Part shown: positions 1 to 7,755 of the stretch, piece by piece | Numbering within the stretch: the stretch's first letter is position 1 | Layout: the number at the start of each line of letters is the position of its first letter | Assembly (NCBI GenBank): GCA_947483555.1 | Contig: CANKMW010000033.1 | Location: 1-64,000 of the forward strand | Reading direction: 5' to 3' | Source: Myxococcales bacterium | Lineage (GTDB): Bacteria > Myxococcota_A > Polyangia > Haliangiales > Haliangiaceae | Length of the DNA: 64,000 nucleotides | The notes under the pieces: model-generated | What the model saw: the letters and a program-made list of their open reading frames with translations, nothing else | Told to the model about the DNA's origin: nothing | Databases searched by the model: none | Made by a program: the position numbers and the translations under genes

Positions 1-106
1 CACCGACGCGGCACGATGGCCATCGGCGTTCCGGATCACGCCGCCCACGCCGCCGATGCGCATCGCCGCGATGACGAGCACCGGCCACCGCGATGAGGCC
101 CATCGC

Positions 107-640
107 TCAAGCCGCCTTGATGCCAATCAGCAGGGGCGCCTCGTAACAGTTGCCGGAGTCATCGCCGAGCGCGCGGCTCTGCGAGTAGTTCACGAACGCG
201 ATGGTGGCGTGGCCGGTGGCGGGCGCTGGCAACGCATCCCAGCCGACGATCGACCCGCCCAGCTCGGCTTGCGGGACGGCGGTCGTGGTGGCGGTCGCCT
301 TGGTCATCCCGATCGTGACGTTGGCGCCGTCGACGCCGACCCACACCGAGGCGGCGTAGTTGGTGGCCTTGGCGACGATGGTCTGCTTGCCGACCAGGTC
401 CCCGGCCGCGGTGAACAGGCCGGTGGCGTCGGTCGTACCCTCGACCGTCCCGACCCGCACCGTGGCGCCGACCAGCGGCGCGTCGGTGTCCTCGTCGATG
501 ACGTAGACGTTGACCTCACCGTCGATCCCGGGATCGTGGACGCCGCCACCGACGATGATGGCGGGATCGACGTCGTTACCGTCGCCGCCGCACGCAACCA
601 GACCAATGGCGAGCAGGCTCGCCGCACAGAGCTTTCGCAT
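107..640 (-). CDS. Secreted lipoprotein with carboxypeptidase-regulatory-like domain
   Basis: The 177-residue product begins MRKLCAASLLAIGLVACGG, a lipoprotein signal peptide with lipobox LVAC and the acylated Cys at about residue 17. After a short acidic linker the segment VNVYVIDEDTDAPLVGATVRVG followed by a GTTDATGLFTA turn is typical of the carboxypeptidase-regulatory-like (transthyretin-type) beta-sandwich found in exported bacterial proteins. No catalytic motif is visible. The ATG at 640 was chosen because GGGGAGG lies 5-6 nt upstream and the signal peptide starts there; the upstream in-frame extension is not protein-like. A TACGAT hexamer at 669-674 on this strand could be the -10 of a leadered transcript. 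The substrate or role is unknown. Confidence 0.8.
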   Translation of the reverse strand: MRKLCAASLLAIGLVACGGDGNDVDPAIIVGGGVHDPGIDGEVNVYVIDEDTDAPLVGATVRVGTVEGTTDATGLFTAAGDLVGKQTIVAKATNYAASVWVGVDGANVTIGMTKATATTTAVPQAELGGSIVGWDALPAPATGHATIAFVNYSQSRALGDDSGNCYEAPLLIGIKAA

Positions 641-803
641 GAATCCTCCCCAAGGCGATGTTGTGAAGATCGTATCAGAGCACTTCGCGTGCCGCTGGCG
701 ATCCACGTCACGGCGCGGAGTTGCGCGATCCACAGCGGCGGCGGCGGTGCCGGATCTCTCGACGGCGTCGGGTTCTCCGCCGGTGGCGAGGTACGGCGCG
801 CGC

Positions 804-1796
804 CTACACCATGCGGTGGTCGCGGAACCAGGTCAGGGCATCGCGGATCGCCACGTCGAGCGAGCCGCGCCGGTAGCCCAGCTCGGCCTCGGCGCGCGCG
901 CTCGAGAACTGGAACCGATCCGTGTACGCATAACGAGCCTCGACCGAGCCGAACACGGGGTCCTTGCCGGTCAGGCGCTGGTAGGCGTCACCGGCGAGGC
1001 CGGCGGCGAGCGCGGCGAAGCGAGGAGCCGGCAGGCGCGGCGGCTTGACGCCCCCGGCGCGCGCGATGCGGGCGAAGAAGTCGCGGTAGGTCAGGTTGTC
1101 GCCGCCCAGGATGTAGCGGCGGCCGCGGCGACCGCGCTCCCAGGCCGCGATCGCACCGCGCGCGACATCGCGGACGTCGACGAAGTTGTTCTTGCCGCCG
1201 GGGTAGATCGGGATGCGACCCTTGACCAGATCGACGATCACACGCCCCGACGACGGCCGGGCGTCGCGGGGCCCGACCATGAAGCCCGGGTTCACGATCA
1301 CCGCGTCGACCTCGGCGCGCGCCGCCGCGTTGACCAGTTGCTCGGCCTGGTGCTTGGTGGTGGCGTAGCCGTCGTCGAGCTTGTGGTCCGCGAAGTTCCA
1401 CGCTGCGTCTTCGGTGCACGGCTGGCCGTTGGTGGTCAGGCCGACGGCGACGACGCTCGAGACGTGGACCAGCCGCCCGGCGCCGGCCTTGCGCACCGCC
1501 CTCAGCACCGCCGCGGTGCCGTCGACGTTGGCGCGGCGCAGCGCCGCCGTCACGGTCGGCGAGACGCCGACCGCCGCCGCGCAGTGGAACACCACGTCGG
1601 CGCCGCGGAACGCGTGCTCCAGCGACGGCGGGTCGTCGAGCTCTCCGAACACCCACTCGATGTCGAGGTCGGCGAGGTGCTCGGTCTTCGTCGAGCGCCG
1701 GCGGATGGCGCGGACATGGACCCGCCGCTCGCGCAGCTCGGCGGCCAGGTTGCCGCCGAGCAGACCGGAGGCGCCGGTGATCACCGCGATGGCCAA
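804..1796 (-). CDS. NAD-dependent epimerase/dehydratase (extended SDR, dihydroflavonol reductase-like)
   Basis: This 330-residue protein starts with the Rossmann nucleotide-binding motif GASGLLGGNLA and carries the SDR catalytic pair as YATTK near residue 145, preceded by the VSSVVAVG strand that holds the catalytic Ser. The overall pattern, with GxDNLTYRDFF near residue 230, matches extended SDRs of the dihydroflavonol-4-reductase / hopanoid-associated sugar epimerase type, acting in the cytoplasm on a sugar nucleotide or keto substrate that cannot be named from sequence. The start is a TTG; no Shine-Dalgarno is present, but TAGCAT lies 9 nt upstream, suggesting a near-leaderless transcript. 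It diverges from the HFPD-repeat gene with 26 bases between starts. Confidence 0.85.
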   Translation of the reverse strand: MAIAVITGASGLLGGNLAAELRERRVHVRAIRRRSTKTEHLADLDIEWVFGELDDPPSLEHAFRGADVVFHCAAAVGVSPTVTAALRRANVDGTAAVLRAVRKAGAGRLVHVSSVVAVGLTTNGQPCTEDAAWNFADHKLDDGYATTKHQAEQLVNAAARAEVDAVIVNPGFMVGPRDARPSSGRVIVDLVKGRIPIYPGGKNNFVDVRDVARGAIAAWERGRRGRRYILGGDNLTYRDFFARIARAGGVKPPRLPAPRFAALAAGLAGDAYQRLTGKDPVFGSVEARYAYTDRFQFSSARAEAELGYRRGSLDVAIRDALTWFRDHRMV

Positions 1797-1805
1797 GACA
1801 GGTTG

Positions 1806-1815
1806 ATGCTACCTT
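1806..1815. promoter_or_regulatory. Overlapping divergent -10 boxes
   Basis: The sequence atgctacctt contains TAGCAT for the leftward epimerase gene (9 nt before its TTG) and TACCTT for the rightward repeat protein (7 nt before its ATG). The two hexamers share the central TA. Confidence 0.45.
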
Positions 1816-1822
1816 TCGGACC

Positions 1823-2161
1823 ATGCATCGGACAGTGTTCACGCTCGCCGTTGTCGCGGCCGTCTACGCGCTCGCCGCCGCGAGCCCCGACGCGGTCCCG
1901 GCCGCCAAGGTGGGCGGCGACTGCTCGCTGGGCGGCAAGAAGCTGTACGGCAAGGTGAAGGTGGTGCCGCACTTCCCCGACTTCAAGGTCCAGCTCGTGC
2001 AGCATTTCCCGGATCTCAAGGTGCGCTTCGTCGAGCACTTTCCCGACGCCTGCGGCGAGTGGCAGCTGGTCGAGCACTTCCCCGACTTCACGATCCAGTA
2101 CGTCGAGCACTTCCCCGACTTCCAGATCCAGAAGGTCGAGCACTTCCCGGGCGTGCCGTGA
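1823..2161 (+). CDS. Small secreted HFPD-repeat protein, probable 7(1) septoil-knot family
   Basis: The 112-residue product has an N-terminal signal peptide (about residues 1-21) followed by LYGKVKVV and six near-identical strand-turn units built on V-x-HFPD (VPHFPDF, VQHFPDL, VEHFPDA, VEHFPDF, VEHFPDF, VEHFPGV), with a CGEW insertion between units three and four and a second Cys near residue 33. With the first LYGKVK strand this gives seven regularly spaced beta strands. From memory this repeat pattern, with K-L-Y-G-K at the start and C-G-E-W in the middle, matches small bacterial proteins annotated as 7(1) septoil knot domain (DUF6150-like); I could not check this. The role is unknown and export is likely. 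TACCTT 7 nt before the ATG suggests leaderless transcription. A long hexamer palindrome follows the stop. Confidence 0.75.
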   Translation: MHRTVFTLAVVAAVYALAAASPDAVPAAKVGGDCSLGGKKLYGKVKVVPHFPDFKVQLVQHFPDLKVRFVEHFPDACGEWQLVEHFPDFTIQYVEHFPDFQIQKVEHFPGVP

Positions 2162-2165
2162 CCTG

Positions 2166-2261
<96 letters not shown>

Positions 2262-2287
2262 ACAGAATCGAAGGTGATCGGTGCGCG

Positions 2288-2327
2288 CCCTTCGACTCGG
2301 CCTTCGGCCTCGCTCAGGGCAAACGGG
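2288..2327. repeat. REP-like palindromic element
   Basis: This element reads CCCTTCGACTC, an inner GGCC-TTC-GGCC hairpin, then CGCTCAGGGCAAACGG. Related copies in this window are at 24182, 36485, 36629 and 47397. A partial second CAGGGCAAACG lies at about 2353-2364. Confidence 0.65.
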
Positions 2328-2363
2328 TTGGGCCCGATTCTTTCCAGACTCCCAGGGCAAACG

Positions 2364-4232
2364 TCAGCTGACCGTCCAGCGGCGCGCCACCACCGGCGCG
2401 CGCAGCCCCTTGACCGGTACCGAGACCTCCTCGACGAGGGTCGCGGTCGCGGCCAGGTGCGCGGCCACGCCGGGCGCGGCGTACGTGGTCTCCGACACCA
2501 CGACCTGACCGGACTCGACGACGTTCTGCAGCTTGGCCGCCAGGTTCACGGCGTGCCCGAAGTAGTCGAGGTTGGCGTTCAGCCGCACCGCGATGCAGGC
2601 GCCGGTGTTGAGCGACACCCGCAGACGCAGCCCGGCCGGATCCGCGAAGCTGCGCTGGATGGCGACCGCGGCGCGCACCGCGTCGACCGGATCCATGAAC
2701 GCGCCCATGGCCGCGTCGCCGATCGTCTTGACCACGGCGCCGCGGTGCTTGGCGATGGTGCCGAACACCTCGGTGAAGTGGTGGCGGACCGCGACGAACG
2801 CGTCGGGATCGCCGCGCTCGGCGTACATCGCCGTCGAGCCGACGATGTCGGTGAACAGGATGGTCTGCTCGCCGACGGCGAGCCGGACGTCGGCGCCCAG
2901 GAACTCCTCGCTGAACAGGTCGCGGAACTCCTGGTGGCTGAGCAGCCGCCCCGGCCGCAGCGCCAGGTCCGACGGCGTGGCCTGTTCGAGAATGAATGTC
3001 CGAGCTTCGGACGAATCGTTGAACAGCGCGAGCGCGGCGTGGGACGCGGTGGCTTGCTCGCCGGGCGGTGAGCTGGCCCGCCACGCCACCGGCGCCTCGC
3101 CGCTGGCCTCGCCACCCTCGGTCACGTCGAGGAACCCGGCCGGGGTGTCCTGGCCGCGGTTGCGGAGCCGGTAACGACCGGGCGCCAGGTCGATCTCGAC
3201 CGCGACGTCGGCGCCGGGCGCCAGCGCGCGCTGGACGCGAATGTGCGGTTTGGTCGAGGGTTCGGCGCTGCAGAACAGGCGCTGCTCGACGGTGCGGATC
3301 GAGGGGTGGACGCGAAAGCTGACCTCGACCGCGTCGGCGGTGCCGAACTGGACGTCGCAGACCGTGCATTCGCCCTCGGCGGCGACGTCGCCGAGGCGGG
3401 TCTCGCTGTCGCGGACGCCCCGACAGTGGGGGCACACGACGTCCCAGGTCAGCTCGAGCAAGCCGGCGCGCGTCGCGTGCAGGAACACCCGCAACAGCGC
3501 GTCCTCGTCGAGGCCCCAGGCTCGAGCCCGCTCGCGGACCTGGATCCGGCTCAGGTCGAGCTCGTCGCCGCGGCGGACCAGCTCGACCACCCGATCGACC
3601 GCGGCGGCAGCCAGCCCCTTGGCGCGCAGCTGGGCGCTGATCGCCCGCAGCCGCTGGTCGGCCTGCGCGGTGAGCACCGGCGCCGGGATGTGGAGGGCGA
3701 GCGCTTTCGCAGCCTGCGCTGCGGCCGCCAGCGCCGGCACCACCTTCTTGTAGGCCCGGCCGATGGCGGCGAAGTTGAGACGCATGGCCGGTGCCAGCAC
3801 CCGCCAGCGCGGCACGCAGCCGAAGTAGACGTAGAGGCGCGAGCCCTCGGTCCCGACCGGCTCGATGCGGTGGATCGTCCACAGCGTCTTCATCGCGCCG
3901 CGGGTGTAGACGCGGAGGAACGAGAACCAGCGCCCGGCGACCCAGTCCCACGGCACCTCGTGCCACACGTGGGTGATGCCGCCGTAGCGGCTGCGGCCCC
4001 AGCGCACGCCGGCCTTCTCCTCGAACTCGATCTCGGGGTTGCCCAGCGCGCGGTTGAGCCGCGACACGTCCGACACCAGCGGCCACAGCGCGGCCGGCGG
4101 CAGCGCGAGGTCGAACGCCCACATCTGCTCGAGGCGCGCGCCGCCGGCGTACTCCGCGGGCCACGGGTGCTCGCGCAGCAGGTCTGCGATGGTGAGGTGG
4201 GGAGGCGCGGGGAGGCGCGCGAGGTCGGCCAC
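2364..4232 (-). CDS. START-like (SRPBCC) + DUF5939-type region + class III adenylate/guanylate cyclase
   Basis: This 622-residue protein (from the GTG chosen) has an N-terminal SRPBCC/START-like lipid-pocket domain (about residues 35-170: MWAFDLALPPAALWPLV onward), a helical middle, a Zn-ribbon-like pair CPHC...CTVC near residue 270, and a C-terminal class III nucleotidyl cyclase domain in roughly the last 180 residues. The cyclase has both metal-binding aspartates (FTDIVGST and KTIGDAAM) and the LDYFGHAVN dimer-face motif, so it is probably active and makes cyclic nucleotide. No membrane segment is evident. The open frame extends to a TTG at 4280, but GTG 4232 has TATACT 9 nt upstream and is preferred. 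A paralogue with the same architecture lies at 8259-10094. Confidence 0.9.
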   Translation of the reverse strand: MADLARLPAPPHLTIADLLREHPWPAEYAGGARLEQMWAFDLALPPAALWPLVSDVSRLNRALGNPEIEFEEKAGVRWGRSRYGGITHVWHEVPWDWVAGRWFSFLRVYTRGAMKTLWTIHRIEPVGTEGSRLYVYFGCVPRWRVLAPAMRLNFAAIGRAYKKVVPALAAAAQAAKALALHIPAPVLTAQADQRLRAISAQLRAKGLAAAAVDRVVELVRRGDELDLSRIQVRERARAWGLDEDALLRVFLHATRAGLLELTWDVVCPHCRGVRDSETRLGDVAAEGECTVCDVQFGTADAVEVSFRVHPSIRTVEQRLFCSAEPSTKPHIRVQRALAPGADVAVEIDLAPGRYRLRNRGQDTPAGFLDVTEGGEASGEAPVAWRASSPPGEQATASHAALALFNDSSEARTFILEQATPSDLALRPGRLLSHQEFRDLFSEEFLGADVRLAVGEQTILFTDIVGSTAMYAERGDPDAFVAVRHHFTEVFGTIAKHRGAVVKTIGDAAMGAFMDPVDAVRAAVAIQRSFADPAGLRLRVSLNTGACIAVRLNANLDYFGHAVNLAAKLQNVVESGQVVVSETTYAAPGVAAHLAATATLVEEVSVPVKGLRAPVVARRWTVS

Positions 4233-4241
4233 GAGGCCCGC

Positions 4242-4247
4242 AGTATA
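4242..4247 (-). promoter_or_regulatory. -10 box TATACT for the cyclase gene
   Basis: TATACT on the minus strand lies 9 nt before GTG 4232. It falls inside the longer reading frame starting at TTG 4280, which argues for the shorter start. Confidence 0.45.
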
Positions 4248-4285
4248 TCGGGCAACCGCGCGGCCCGCGCGCGGGACCAATCCCC

Positions 4286-4687
4286 GTGATCAAACTGCTG
4301 CCACTCCTCCTCGGGGTCGGGCTCGCGGTCGCCGCCGCGGCCTGCGCGCGCGACGTCCACGCTCGCTTCCCCACACCGCCCGGCGAGCCCTCCGGCGTCG
4401 TCGAGCTGGTCTTCACGGCGCCGGCCGCGGACGTCTCGGTCGCGATCAACGGCGTGCTGGTGGTCCACGACGAGCGCACCGAGCGGGTGCGCATCGAGGG
4501 CGTCCCGACCGGCTACGCCGACCTCGCCATCGCCGCCGGCGCCGGCGAGAAGCAGATCCGGATCTGGGTCGAGTCCGACCACCTGACCAGCCTCCCGCTC
4601 GGCGCGCCCGGCGAGGCGCCGATGTCGGCGATCCGGGCCCTGGCCACCTCGCTGGCGTCGGTGGCGCTCTATGCGCTGCTCAACTGA
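4286..4687 (+). CDS. Small lipoprotein, unknown function
   Basis: The 133-residue protein starts at a GTG with the signal peptide MIKLLPLLLGVGLAVAAAAC; the lipobox is AAAC. The mature part (VVELVFTAPAADVSVAINGVLVV onward) has alternating hydrophobic residues suggesting a beta-sandwich similar to PEGA-like or surface-adhesion modules, and the last 20 residues (ALATSLASVALYALLN) form a possible second hydrophobic helix. I do not recognise a family. Its stop overlaps the converging P450 gene by 8 bases. No strong Shine-Dalgarno or TANNNT box precedes the start. Confidence 0.7.
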   Translation: MIKLLPLLLGVGLAVAAAACARDVHARFPTPPGEPSGVVELVFTAPAADVSVAINGVLVVHDERTERVRIEGVPTGYADLAIAAGAGEKQIRIWVESDHLTSLPLGAPGEAPMSAIRALATSLASVALYALLN

Positions 4688-5996
4688 CGCGGGCGCGCAG
4701 GCCGTCCCTGGGCAGCGGTCCCAGGCCGCCGGCGCCGGGCGCGAGGTCCTGCGCCGGCAGCTCGACGCCGTGGCTGCGCAACAGCGCGGCGGCGAACAGC
4801 GGCAGGACCAGATCGGTCAGCGCCTCGCCGGGACAGCGGTGACCGTCCGGCGGACCGCCGCCCTGCGGCACGTACGCGTTGGCGGGCAGCTGCGTCAGGG
4901 CCGCGTCCGACAGGCGATCCGGATCGAGCGTGGCCGGGTCCTTGAACGTGCTGCCGTCCTGGAGCGTGTTCCAGATCGCGCCGACCGCGGTCCAGCCCTG
5001 CTTGATCTGGTGACCGTCGAAGTCGAGGTCCTTCTTCGCCACTCCGAAGAAGGTCGCCGGCGCGATCGGGTAGACGCGCCGGACCTCGCGCCCGACCGCG
5101 GCGGTGTAGCGCATGGCGGCGAGGCCGGTGAGGGTCAGGCCGCCGGCGGGGAGCGCGGCGACCTCGGCCCGCACCCGCGCCGTGACCTCGGCGCGCTGAC
5201 CGAGGACGACCACGAGCCAGGCCAGGACGCCGGCGATGCCAGCGTGGGCCGCCGAGAAGAAGTGGAGCAGCTCGATCTCCAGCTCGGCCGTCGACAGCGC
5301 CTCACCCTTGGGGCCGCGCGCCGCCTTGAGGACGCCGAGCGCGGTGCCGGCACCGCCCTTGGTGGCGACCGCCGCCTTGATGTAGCCGCGCAGCCGATCG
5401 CGGGCCTTGAGCGCCTTGCCGTAGGCCGTGAACGGTAGCTTCACCGGTGGCGAGAACAGGCCCTTCACCATGACGCCGAAGTCGGCGGCGGTGGCGGTGT
5501 CCGAGTCGTCGGGCGCGGCGGCCGCGAACAGCACGTTGGCGAGATCGAACGCGAGCTGATCGAGCTCGTCGTTGAGCCGGACCTCGAGCCCGCCCGCGCC
5601 GGCCTTGGCCCAGCGCGCCACGTAGCGGTCGATCAAGCGCTCGAGGCTGGGCACGTAGCTGGCGAGCGCGTCGGGCGTGAAGGCCGCCAGCAGCAGGCGC
5701 TTGCGGGTGCGGTGGCGATCGCCATCGAGGAACGGCACCGCGTCGGGGTGCAGCAGCTCGCGCAGGTGGGGCGGCGAGCCGCCCTCGCGCGTGAAGTTCT
5801 CGGGGTCCATGAAGAACGTGAAGCCCTTCGGCCCGCTGAAGAACACGACGGTGCTGCCGAGGATGCGGGTCTTCCAGATCATGCCGTGCTGCTTGGTGCG
5901 GGCGGCCTGGAACGTGAAGGGGTCCTTGAGGAACTTGAACACCTCCCCGAAGAACGGCAGACCTCGGGCGCCGGGCGGGGGCTGTGGCTGGGCCAT
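4680..5996 (-). CDS. Cytochrome P450, atypical I helix
   Basis: The 438-residue cytoplasmic protein begins MAQPQPPPGARGLPFFGEV, the usual P450 proline-rich entry. It has the K-helix ExxR (REVRR) and a heme-binding loop PQGGG...GHRCPGE with the axial Cys near residue 388. The loop resembles CYP152-type peroxygenases more than the canonical FxxGxHxCxG. The I helix reads FFSAAHAGIAG, without the acidic residue and Thr normally used to activate O2, so the enzyme may use peroxide, be a decarboxylase/peroxygenase, or be inactive; this is inference. No ferredoxin or reductase gene is nearby. ATG 5996 has TACCAT 7 nt upstream. A much longer open frame upstream of 5996 is not coding. Confidence 0.9.
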   Translation of the reverse strand: MAQPQPPPGARGLPFFGEVFKFLKDPFTFQAARTKQHGMIWKTRILGSTVVFFSGPKGFTFFMDPENFTREGGSPPHLRELLHPDAVPFLDGDRHRTRKRLLLAAFTPDALASYVPSLERLIDRYVARWAKAGAGGLEVRLNDELDQLAFDLANVLFAAAAPDDSDTATAADFGVMVKGLFSPPVKLPFTAYGKALKARDRLRGYIKAAVATKGGAGTALGVLKAARGPKGEALSTAELEIELLHFFSAAHAGIAGVLAWLVVVLGQRAEVTARVRAEVAALPAGGLTLTGLAAMRYTAAVGREVRRVYPIAPATFFGVAKKDLDFDGHQIKQGWTAVGAIWNTLQDGSTFKDPATLDPDRLSDAALTQLPANAYVPQGGGPPDGHRCPGEALTDLVLPLFAAALLRSHGVELPAQDLAPGAGGLGPLPRDGLRARVS

Positions 5997-6003
5997 GGAC
6001 CGG

Positions 6004-6009
6004 ATGGTA
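6004..6009 (-). promoter_or_regulatory. -10 box TACCAT for the P450 gene
   Basis: TACCAT on the minus strand lies 7 nt before ATG 5996, and no Shine-Dalgarno sits between. Confidence 0.4.
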
Positions 6010-6068
6010 CGCGCCGACCCGCATCGCGGATCGGCCCGCGCCGGCAATCTCGGTGGTATCAATCGGGC

Positions 6069-6866
6069 ATGAACCGCGTCGCGCGAATCATCGTGGTGCT
6101 GACCCTGGCCGTGGCTGTGGCCGGCTGTCTGGTCAAGAAGTCCACCCACCAGAAGGCGCTCGATCACGTCGCCGAGCTCGAGGGCCGCATCGCGGCGCTC
6201 GAGAAGGAGGAGGCCGACCGCCGGGCGACGCTCAAGCAGCTCGAGGAACAGCTCGGCCAGGCCCGCGGCGACCTCGACTCGACGACCCGGACCAAGGAGG
6301 AGGAGCTGACGCGGATCCGGGGCGAGAAGGAGGCCACCCAGACCGAGCTCGACGAGCTGCGCCGGCAGCGCGACGCCCAGGACAAGCGCCTGGCCGCGTA
6401 CCGCGAGCTGCAGCAGAAGTTCCGCGCCCTGGTCGACTCCGGCAAGCTCGAGATCGGGTTCCGCAACGGCCAGATGGTGGTCAAGCTGCCGTCGTCGATC
6501 TTGTTCGCCAGCGGCGCCTCGGAGCTGAGCGACGCCGGCAAGGCCGCGCTCGGCGACGTGGTCAAGGTGCTGGTCGAGTTCAAGGATCGCCGCTTCCTGA
6601 TCGCCGGCCATACCGACAACGTGCCGATCAAGACCCGCAAGTTCCCCAACAACTGGGTGCTGTCGACGGCGCGCGCGGTCTCGGTGCTCGAGTTCATGAT
6701 CGGCGCCGGCATGCCGCCGGCGAGCGTGGCCGCCGCCGGCTACGCCGATCAGGATCCGGTGGCCGTCAACGACAGCGAGCCCAACAAGGAGCTCAACCGG
6801 CGCATCGAGATCATCCTGGTGCCCAACCTGTCCGAGCTGCCGCAGCTGACCACCGACGCGCCCTGA
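6069..6866 (+). CDS. OmpA-family lipoprotein with coiled coil
   Basis: The 265-residue protein has a lipoprotein signal peptide with lipobox VAGC (Cys near residue 19), a long charged coiled coil (about residues 27-120, rich in E, K, L heptads), then an OmpA C-terminal peptidoglycan-binding domain with LFASGASELSDAG and the IAGHTDNVPI motif. The C terminus LNRRIEIIL is typical of the domain. The protein is probably anchored in the outer membrane by its lipid and bound to peptidoglycan through the OmpA domain, as in Pal or MotB-like tethers. It stands alone between divergent genes. The ATG at 6069 coincides with the signal peptide; an overlapping upstream frame is not coding. Confidence 0.9.
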   Translation: MNRVARIIVVLTLAVAVAGCLVKKSTHQKALDHVAELEGRIAALEKEEADRRATLKQLEEQLGQARGDLDSTTRTKEEELTRIRGEKEATQTELDELRRQRDAQDKRLAAYRELQQKFRALVDSGKLEIGFRNGQMVVKLPSSILFASGASELSDAGKAALGDVVKVLVEFKDRRFLIAGHTDNVPIKTRKFPNNWVLSTARAVSVLEFMIGAGMPPASVAAAGYADQDPVAVNDSEPNKELNRRIEIILVPNLSELPQLTTDAP

Positions 6867-6936
6867 CGTATCGCGACGCCGGCCGCTGGTATCTCGCCGC
6901 TCACGCCCGGATTCGTGGCCGCGTTCGACGAAAGCG

Positions 6937-7659
6937 TCACGCAGGCCGAAGCCGAACAGGATTGATCGTCGCATCGGCGCGGCCCGCGCCCGGCGCGGAG
7001 GTCGCGAGCTCGCGCCCGCGCGCGTCCAGGATGCACGACCCGCCCTGTCCTGGCACGCACACCACGCCCGCGCCCCAGTTCGCGTTCGCGATCGCGATCT
7101 CGAACCGCGCGGCGAGCCCGCGCAGCAGCGGGAGCCGCGTGTTCGCGCGATCGACCCACGCCGACGGGAACACGAGCAGGTCCGCGGCCGCGAGCACATC
7201 GGCGGCCTCCTCGGGGAGGAAGTGGAGGTCGTAGCAGACCGCGACGGTGACCCGGAGCCCGCCGAGCTCGACCACCGGGTACGGCGCCGCGCCCGCCGTC
7301 GCCCAGGTCTCGGGGAGCCACGGGTGTCGCTTGCGGTAGTGGAGGAAGCGCGTCCCGTCGGGCGCGAACCCCAGCGTCGCGTTGTAGCGCCGCGCGCCGT
7401 CGGCCTCGATCAAGGGCCCGACCAGGTGCACGCGGTGACGCGTCGCCAGCGCCGCCAGCGCGCCCGCGGTTGGCCCGTCGAGCGGCTCGCCGGCCGCGGT
7501 GAGATCGAACTCGCCCTGCGGCGAGACGTAGCCGGTCAGCGACGCCTCCGGCAGCACCACGAGGTCGGCCCGCGCCCCCGCCAGCGCGGCGTCGACGTCC
7601 GCGAGCGCGGCGTCGACGGCGTTCCACCGCGCCGGCAGCTCCAGGACGGTGACCTTCAC
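6937..7659 (-). CDS. Carbon-nitrogen hydrolase (nitrilase superfamily)
   Basis: This 240-residue enzyme carries the nitrilase superfamily catalytic triad: Glu38 in LPEASLTGY, Lys in YRKRHPW (about residue 110) and Cys in VAVCYDLHF (about residue 143). The superfamily hydrolyses C-N bonds of amides, nitriles or carbamoyl compounds in the cytoplasm; the substrate cannot be deduced. The length is slightly below the usual 260-280 residues but all three catalytic strands are present. The GTG start has TAGCAT 9 nt upstream and no Shine-Dalgarno. It diverges from a small remnant reading frame. Confidence 0.88.
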   Translation of the reverse strand: MKVTVLELPARWNAVDAALADVDAALAGARADLVVLPEASLTGYVSPQGEFDLTAAGEPLDGPTAGALAALATRHRVHLVGPLIEADGARRYNATLGFAPDGTRFLHYRKRHPWLPETWATAGAAPYPVVELGGLRVTVAVCYDLHFLPEEAADVLAAADLLVFPSAWVDRANTRLPLLRGLAARFEIAIANANWGAGVVCVPGQGGSCILDARGRELATSAPGAGRADATINPVRLRPA

Positions 7660-7668
7660 GCGATCAAG

Positions 7669-7678
7669 ATGCTAGCGT
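7669..7678. promoter_or_regulatory. Overlapping divergent -10 boxes
   Basis: The sequence atgctagcgt has TAGCAT leftward (9 nt before GTG 7659) and TAGCGT rightward (8 nt before GTG 7687). The hexamers share the central TA, as at 1806 and 30714. Confidence 0.45.
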
Positions 7679-7686
7679 CGAACCTC

Positions 7687-7755
7687 GTGCGCCGCATCGC
7701 CTACGTCACCGACGTCGAGGGAAGCTGGGACCAGCTCGCCGGGTTCGCGCCATGA
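7687..7755 (+). pseudogene. Truncated metallophosphoesterase N terminus or short coupled leader peptide
   Basis: A 22-residue frame (MRRIAYVTDVEGSWDQLAGFAP, starting at GTG) ends in TGA overlapping the ATG of the next gene (ATGA). The YVTDVEGSWDQL stretch resembles, from memory, the first strand and metal-binding Asp of metallophosphoesterases in related bacteria, but the rest of that enzyme is absent. It is preceded by a leaderless-type TAGCGT box. It may be a decayed gene start now serving as a translated leader for the following gene. Confidence 0.4.

Noticed and set aside
1..81. Minus-strand frame from GTG 81 (VLVIAAMRIGGVGGVIRNADG) running off the left end.
   Set aside because: 27 codons, no Shine-Dalgarno or TANNNT box, and the hydrophobic stretch could be chance in GC-rich DNA; cannot be supported without the left flank.
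640..803. Looking for tRNA or small RNA genes in the intergenic gaps (640-803, 10095-10248, 21317-21521, 23984-24212, 34614-34785, 41358-41543).
   Set aside because: No cloverleaf, TTCRA box or stem-loop/T-tract RNA signature seen in any of them.
4233..4280. TTG 4280 as the cyclase start.
   Set aside because: The TATACT box at 4242-4247 would lie inside the coding region; GTG 4232 fits the box and the domain start.
5997..7199. 400-residue N-terminal extension of the P450 frame up to 7199.
   Set aside because: It is the antisense reading of the OmpA-family gene and has no protein-like features; P450 begins at MAQPQPPPG.
7669..7671. ATG 7669 as the start of the phosphoesterase remnant.
   Set aside because: It overlaps the shared -10 boxes; GTG 7687 has TAGCGT 8 nt upstream and is the better start.
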